Shown here piece after piece: positions 59,193-64,000 of a stretch of DNA of 64,000 nt. A program made the translations under genes and the position numbers. The notes below the pieces were generated by a model that ran no database searches, had not been told where the DNA came from, and saw only the letters and a program-made list of their open reading frames with translations. Each line of letters begins with the position of its first letter. The stretch's first letter is position 1. This DNA comes from Nakaseomyces glabratus (Eukaryota > Ascomycota > Saccharomycetes > Saccharomycetales > Saccharomycetaceae): contig NC_088956.1 in assembly GCF_010111755.1 (NCBI RefSeq), forward strand, positions 744,001 to 808,000, in the 5' to 3' direction.

Positions 59193-59900
59193 TTATACAT
59201 TAAGACCCGTCCATTCTTGAAGGGCGGCTTGAGTCCTACTAACTCCTTTTCCAATGGTAGAAAATGTGTGCTCCAGGACGCTGATCGTCTTACCAATCCC
59301 AACATTTATTTTAAAAACTATTTTATCTTGATTCTCCACAAAACTTGGGAAATTGTGTTTCTCAATATCATAGCACAGACTTTTAACATTATTAAAAGTA
59401 CCAGGCAAAACAAATGCTAGACAAGTAGTACCCAATATAATTGGGGTGAAGAACCTGTAAACAAAATTCCTATTTCTGGTCAACACAGAACCAGTCATGA
59501 ATGAAACAGCAGTATAGGTTAGCCCAGGGATAAACTCTTCTTTCCTCTCAGCTTTCAATCCGGCAATAGTGGATGTAATTTTACGCTCACTACGGTAATA
59601 CCTATTCGATGCCTTCTCTAACTTTTCAGAAGTTCTATCCAGCCTCTCAGCCAAATTAGTCCTTCTCCTCCTGAAGAAATCAACCATATATGGTGGATAA
59701 CGCACTGATATCCCATCTACGAGTTCATTATTACCGATCAACTTCACAAACTTACTGGATGCCTTTGCAATAACATCTTTATTAGACTTTTCTGGGGTAT
59801 AAACAGCCTCTTTAGCACCTGAGGATGGTACAACAACTCCTTCAGGTGGAACCACTCGCTCTTGAACGAGGTCAACTTCACGATAGTAATCGACAGCCAT
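59193..59900 (-). CDS. MIC26: Mic26-type MICOS subunit (apolipoprotein O family)
   Basis: Orthologue of YGR235C (Mic26/Mos2), a subunit of the MICOS complex that shapes cristae junctions in the mitochondrial inner membrane. The 235 residues are about the S. cerevisiae length. A short N-terminal polar region precedes RYPPYMVDFFRRRRTNLAER (about 84-103) and a helical, charged stretch. Then come two hydrophobic segments at about 128-145 and 152-172 (containing GTTCLAFVLPG), the ApoO-like membrane part, and an amphipathic C-terminus. It is followed downstream by SPG1 and the YGR237C orthologue in conserved order. Confidence 0.9.
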   Translation of the reverse strand: MAVDYYREVDLVQERVVPPEGVVVPSSGAKEAVYTPEKSNKDVIAKASSKFVKLIGNNELVDGISVRYPPYMVDFFRRRRTNLAERLDRTSEKLEKASNRYYRSERKITSTIAGLKAERKEEFIPGLTYTAVSFMTGSVLTRNRNFVYRFFTPIILGTTCLAFVLPGTFNNVKSLCYDIEKHNFPSFVENQDKIVFKINVGIGKTISVLEHTFSTIGKGVSRTQAALQEWTGLNV

Positions 59901-60293
59901 GTCTGAATTATTCCTTAGCGACTTTGCTTGCCTAATCTACAACCCCAATAAAGACCCATTCGTGACCCTTTTGTAATTAGTTTTTAAACACTTTTGCTAT
60001 TTCCTTTCGGATTCGTTGTAATCGTCCGACAAATCGATTTTAAGAATTTAACGAATTTGAAGCGATGAGATGAGCCAGTCAAAGGAATGATGGGAAAGTG
60101 CATAAGACTAAAAAACGCAGACGATATATTAAGTATAGCTACCTTATGTAAAATAATTGCTATTTAATGAATGATGTGGAAAACAAAGAAAAGTATGCAG
60201 ATAGGAACCAAAACTAGTTCCACATTAAACAAATATATAAGAATGAGTAGTTGATGCATATTATTGTAACTTTGCCAGCAATGCCTTAGGTGT
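59901..60293. other. MIC26 upstream region and SPG1 3' side
   Basis: 393 bp. One PAC octamer at 60062-60069. No gene seen. Confidence 0.55.
60062..60069. promoter_or_regulatory. PAC element upstream of MIC26
   Basis: Exact GCGATGAG about 160-170 bp upstream of the MIC26 ATG, followed immediately by ATGAG, a partial second copy. Confidence 0.5.
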
Positions 60294-60584
60294 TCACATT
60301 ATGGATGAGAACAGCTCATATGTATACTCCTCATTTAGGTCATATTTGTTGGCGTCCTTAAGCATACCCCACATGGAAGGGTTTTTCTCTTTCTCTATGG
60401 GTTTATGAGCTATATTTTCATTAACTTCTTCTAACACTGACTGGCTATAGTGGGGAAGAGTAACACCTCTCCTATAGGCAGTAGGCACCATGGCAGCACA
60501 CAACATTGCTGCCACTAAATATTTGAACTGTGGTTGTTTGGCTACTTTTTGTGCTTCTGAGTATATTCTTGGATTGATTTGCAT
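60294..60584 (-). CDS. SPG1: Spg1, small mitochondrial stationary-phase protein
   Basis: Orthologue of SPG1 (YGR236C), a mitochondrial protein needed for survival in stationary phase on non-fermentable carbon. The 96 residues begin MQINPRIYSEAQKVAKQPQF, have one hydrophobic segment at about 21-34 (LVAAMLCAAMVPTA) followed by YRRG, and end FSSIM, as in S. cerevisiae Spg1 (95 residues). The frame is open to an ATG at 60686, but a TATATAAA box directly abuts that ATG, so transcription should start downstream of it; the ATG at 60584 fits the family length. Function beyond localisation is unknown. Confidence 0.88.
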   Translation of the reverse strand: MQINPRIYSEAQKVAKQPQFKYLVAAMLCAAMVPTAYRRGVTLPHYSQSVLEEVNENIAHKPIEKEKNPSMWGMLKDANKYDLNEEYTYELFSSIM

Positions 60585-61303
60585 ATTGATTGTATGTTTT
60601 TGATACTGTTTTATATATCTATCGATACAGCTACTATGAAATGAAACTACACAAGGAACGTCATGGATAGCTACACCGACCTCCATTTATATAAGTTTCA
60701 AGGTTCCTCATAGATGAGGTTAACCCCTCCAGACTTGGTTATACTAAAGGCTGAATACAAATGATCATTAGCCATACCAACTTTGCTAATACTTAAGAGG
60801 AATAGCTATACCTGGAAAGCATGGACCGTAGTCATTCGTAAGCACCAGGGGTCATCGCTAGATGTTCTAGTGACACTATTGAAGGGTGCAAAGATGAGTA
60901 TGATCTATTAAAGGGTACCTCTCCAAAGACACCCCTACAATCTATGGGCAAGATAACAACCGGACCCTTTAGAGATAAGGTAAAGCTACAGCCACAAGAA
61001 TAATATAAGAGGGCTAGTCATAAGAAACGCACGGAGAATCACATGCAGTGTAATACAAATGATAAAAAATGGAAATCTGATTGGAAGAGTCATAGCAATT
61101 GTATAATTTAGTGAATATGTTGTATGTAATTCGTATGATAATGAGAAATAGTTAATGATTTTAAGGTAGCATGCAGTCTTGGAATTTTGGGGCATGAAAA
61201 AAAAAAAAAAATGCAATATTGATTTCATGGCATTATATTGGGTGGCCTAATTTAAATGTGCGAATCTTTCTAGAACTACTGAAGTTCTCATCCAACAGGT
61301 AGG
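60585..61303. other. SPG1 upstream region and YGR237C 3' side
   Basis: 719 bp. The SPG1 TATA box is at 60686-60693; an A14-type run lies at 61198-61211. No gene seen; an 80-codon frame at 60986-61228 is hydrophobic and AT-driven and probably chance. Confidence 0.5.
60686..60693 (-). promoter_or_regulatory. TATA box of SPG1
   Basis: TATATAAA on the coding strand, 102 bp upstream of the chosen ATG. Its position decides the start codon of SPG1. Confidence 0.65.
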
Positions 61304-63616
61304 CTACCAAAATACTTTCTTGAACATCGATCCAATGCTCTTCTTACTGGAACTTGAGCTCGAATTCTTGCTACTATCAGTTTTCTTAGATTTGCCATTG
61401 GAACTTGCTCTGGGTAGTGAAAGCGGTGTACTGCTTTTTGACGTGGGATCATGACTTTTAGCCTTCTTGAGGGAAGTATCACTATGCTTTCTTCCCTTTG
61501 GAGGACGATTAGTTGATCCCGGCATAGGTGGTGTCAGGAAAATAGGACCACCAGAGGACTTCACTTTTCGAATACCAGTATTATTTAGGGTGTTCTGATT
61601 CATCTTAGAACGGTCATTTTCACCATCCGTCTCTGAAGTCTGGACAGAATCTACCATAGATTTAACTCGATACATTCCACCATCATTCAAATACAACCTT
61701 GAGCTACGGCCAGAGCCACGAGAGGTGTTATCAGGTGCTAATCGTTTACCATCTATATCATAAACTAATTTTGATCTTTTGGCGAGTAGTTGCCTCATTG
61801 GTGCTGGCATCACATATCCCAAATGTTCAAACTCTTCATAACGTTTCTTGTCTTGAATAGGAAGATCACCAGTAAACGATGCAACAGATTCTGCTTCACT
61901 ATCTGAGTCACAGATGGGATCAATAGGCTTATCAGAGTTTTGGGCGTAAGGATTCTTTGTCGTCTTCTTAATCACTTGGTCAAGCCAGGTTAATCTGCTG
62001 TCAAGGTCAACACGTTCGTAATCATCTACATAAGACACTTTAACTGAACCGTGTGACTCTGGTGATAAATAATCCTTATCTAGGAGACTGGGGTCAATGA
62101 ATTCAAATGGGATTAGAAATGTTGGCATTGGGTAATGTTTTAAGACAAAAAATGGTAGTTTCACATTACCATTCCGGAATTTGATTTGAGTATTGGTGCT
62201 AACAGTACTAATAATCTGAAAATTTGGAGCATACACGCCTGCTGCACCTGTGATAGCATCTTTTGTCGAATCACTCTTTACAATTTCGACAGTAATTTTA
62301 GTTATCTTATCTTTTAGTCTATAAGCGTAATAATCTAGCAATTCCCTACAGACTTCACGGGCCCTATCTCTTATGGCTTCTGCTCTAAAACCAATAGTTG
62401 ATGGTGTCACAGCATCTGGATCGCTAGAAGGTGTACTAGATAGAGTATGACTCTCAGAGTATACCGATATTCTATCAGATCTATCTGAATTTCTCTGCTG
62501 GAGTTTGCTTTTTCTTTTCTCCTGGTTACAAAGGGTTTCTAGTTCTTTTTCAAACTCAGGTACTCTAGATACTATAACCAGATGATCACCATCAGCAGCC
62601 ACATTTTCGATATACCAATCCACACTTGACCAAGTATATCTTCTACCAGAAATGTAGCACATAATAGTTCGGTAATCTATAGTATGTTCTTTTTCTCGAC
62701 AAGGTACGTGCTTTCTCATTTTTTTCATGAAAGCCGTATATTCTGGATGTTGTGAATTCAGTGACATCGATTTATAAGTAATAGTTGGCCTTGTCGGGTA
62801 AATAGCCGCCAGCGACTCCAAAGCCAAGTTTGCATTTACATTGTTATTTTTCTTAGAATCATCGAAAAACACAGGAATTTGCTTACCGAAATCAAAATTG
62901 TTCATCTGGTTCGAAACAGAAGTCGAACGAGCTTGAGATGTATAGAAATCCTCCAGTTGTGCCAATTCTGCATCTGTCATTCCTGCAAAAGATTTTGACC
63001 TTTTCTTTTCTTCACCTACTGGTGGTTGTGAGGTCTTATTGTTCTTAACATCTATTCTATCCTCCAATTCGTTTAAATTCGAGAATGCATTTTGTGTATA
63101 TCCATGATTGGAACCTGAATTCGTTTGTGTGTTACTTTCAGTGACTTTTTTAATGTGCTTCTCGAGGTTAGGATCAACATCACTAATATCTATATCTTCT
63201 ATCTCTACAGGCTCATCAACTTTGATCTCTTTCATTTTCAGAATTTTCTGTTCCGGTGGAGGTGGCAATCTCGGTGCATTAGTTACCTTTGGCGAGTGTA
63301 TAAATGGCGACACACTTCTGCTCCTGTTACTAGTCCCAAGTGCAGATCTTCCGCGTGGGGCCAAGTGCATACCATCGAGCTTACTAGTCAGCTTGCGGCT
63401 GTCTAACTCGTGGTTCTGTTGTCTTAAGGGACTCGCATCACCACTCCCTACCGCATTCCTATACGCTGGGTTATACTGTGGTGGTACCTTGATGAAGTGA
63501 TTGTAAAACCCAATGTGTTGACTAGTTTCCCTTATGATCTTCGCTTGGTCGTCAATGAGCGATGGGGCCAAATCATCAAACGAGATATGCCTCGCATATG
63601 ATGTGCTTGTGGACAT
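61304..63616 (-). CDS. Conserved fungal protein of unknown function (YGR237C orthologue)
   Basis: A 770-residue orthologue of the uncharacterised YGR237C, close in length to it. The N-terminal 260 residues are Ser/Asn/Lys-rich and probably disordered. A folded part of about 275-540 shows alternating strands and helices: TIMCYISGRRYTWSSVDWYI, DGDHLVIVSRVP, a REVCRELLDYYAYRL helix, ITVEIVKSD, FQIISTVSTNTQIKF and FFVLKHYPMPTFLIPFEF. To my eye this is a Rossmann-like, universal-stress-protein-like arrangement interrupted by a Ser-rich loop. The C-terminal 170 residues are basic and Ser-rich, ending KKSIGSMFKKVFW, a possible membrane-binding amphipathic tail. The function is unknown; the fold suggestion is mine. 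Confidence 0.88.
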   Translation of the reverse strand: MSTSTSYARHISFDDLAPSLIDDQAKIIRETSQHIGFYNHFIKVPPQYNPAYRNAVGSGDASPLRQQNHELDSRKLTSKLDGMHLAPRGRSALGTSNRSRSVSPFIHSPKVTNAPRLPPPPEQKILKMKEIKVDEPVEIEDIDISDVDPNLEKHIKKVTESNTQTNSGSNHGYTQNAFSNLNELEDRIDVKNNKTSQPPVGEEKKRSKSFAGMTDAELAQLEDFYTSQARSTSVSNQMNNFDFGKQIPVFFDDSKKNNNVNANLALESLAAIYPTRPTITYKSMSLNSQHPEYTAFMKKMRKHVPCREKEHTIDYRTIMCYISGRRYTWSSVDWYIENVAADGDHLVIVSRVPEFEKELETLCNQEKRKSKLQQRNSDRSDRISVYSESHTLSSTPSSDPDAVTPSTIGFRAEAIRDRAREVCRELLDYYAYRLKDKITKITVEIVKSDSTKDAITGAAGVYAPNFQIISTVSTNTQIKFRNGNVKLPFFVLKHYPMPTFLIPFEFIDPSLLDKDYLSPESHGSVKVSYVDDYERVDLDSRLTWLDQVIKKTTKNPYAQNSDKPIDPICDSDSEAESVASFTGDLPIQDKKRYEEFEHLGYVMPAPMRQLLAKRSKLVYDIDGKRLAPDNTSRGSGRSSRLYLNDGGMYRVKSMVDSVQTSETDGENDRSKMNQNTLNNTGIRKVKSSGGPIFLTPPMPGSTNRPPKGRKHSDTSLKKAKSHDPTSKSSTPLSLPRASSNGKSKKTDSSKNSSSSSSKKSIGSMFKKVFW

Positions 63617-64000
63617 GACTAAAGTATTGTTAGATTCTCTTCTTGCTATGTTTCAACCTAGTGAAGGGCTTCAGAGATATTTCTGTGTATTACACTTTCT
63701 GCTGTTATTGTGCTTGTAAGTACCGCTTCAATTGGTATTGCAACCAAGCCTTGAGTTAGTCTTAAAATGATTATACCAGAGACTGCAGAGGAAAATCCCT
63801 AAAAACTGGAATAGTTTGTCAGAACAGAAATCTATAAAAATATATAAGACCAATGTCAAGAATGGCAGCAAGATTGTAGTGCTATGACAATTGGAATGTT
63901 AACCTGGGCTAAAGTTATGTTAGGCCTGAGTAGTTTAGTAATGATGCCTAGTTGCTAGCTGGGAATAGTTGCTTAGTTCATTGGGAAAGATGATCTTAGG
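63617..64000. other. Upstream region of the YGR237C orthologue, to window end
   Basis: 384 bp with no gene and no clear motif; the next gene lies beyond the window. Confidence 0.5.

Overview
The window is nuclear DNA of a budding yeast, family Saccharomycetaceae. It is AT-rich, its genes appear intronless and closely packed, and nearly every long ORF is recognisable as the orthologue of a named Saccharomyces cerevisiae gene. I count 24 protein-coding genes. I see no rRNA, tRNA, transposon, LTR or CRISPR array. A post-whole-genome-duplication yeast, perhaps of the Nakaseomyces (Candida glabrata) group, fits the gene order, but I cannot fix the species.

From left to right the window is a mosaic of blocks that each keep S. 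cerevisiae gene order. (1) 0.4-7.5 kb: NSA1, CUE3, the YGL108C orthologue, RMD9 and MLC1. (2) 8.4-22.8 kb: MBR1, YJU3, YJU2, two near-identical CWP1-type cell-wall genes, MTC2 and UTP11, an inverted YKL093-YKL099 block. (3) 23.3-41.5 kb: MSS11, PAH1, MME1, MLH1, CEP3, one ALD2/ALD3-type gene and EAR1 (YMR164-YMR171). (4) 42.1-47.2 kb: HUL5 and GPI10. (5) 47.3-53.9 kb: UPC2 and TCP1. (6) 55.7-58.9 kb: a large zinc-cluster transcription factor that I cannot assign. (7) 59.2-63.6 kb: MIC26, SPG1 and the YGR237C orthologue.

Most genes are housekeeping: ribosome assembly (NSA1, UTP11), ribosome quality control (CUE3), mitochondrial expression and membrane shape (RMD9, MIC26, MME1), splicing (YJU2), lipid metabolism and sterol control (PAH1, YJU3, UPC2), GPI anchors and cell wall (GPI10, two CWP1 copies), mismatch repair (MLH1), kinetochore (CEP3), ubiquitin ligation (EAR1, HUL5), chaperonin (TCP1) and transcription control (MSS11, the orphan zinc-cluster protein). 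Several reading frames are open upstream of the first ATG. I set CUE3, MSS11, PAH1, EAR1, GPI10 and UPC2 at the first in-frame ATG, and SPG1 at its second ATG.

I did not find an obviously new enzyme system. The less ordinary signals are mostly non-coding: the octamer GCGATGAG (PAC element) occurs far more often than expected, in promoters of many genes outside ribosome biogenesis; related short tandem repeats sit just upstream of the ATGs of YJU2 and YJU3; a GC-rich island covers MBR1-YJU3; long G/C homopolymers recur around the CWP1 pair; SBF-like sites cluster upstream of the second CWP1 copy; and a sterol-response-like site lies in a very long UPC2 upstream region.
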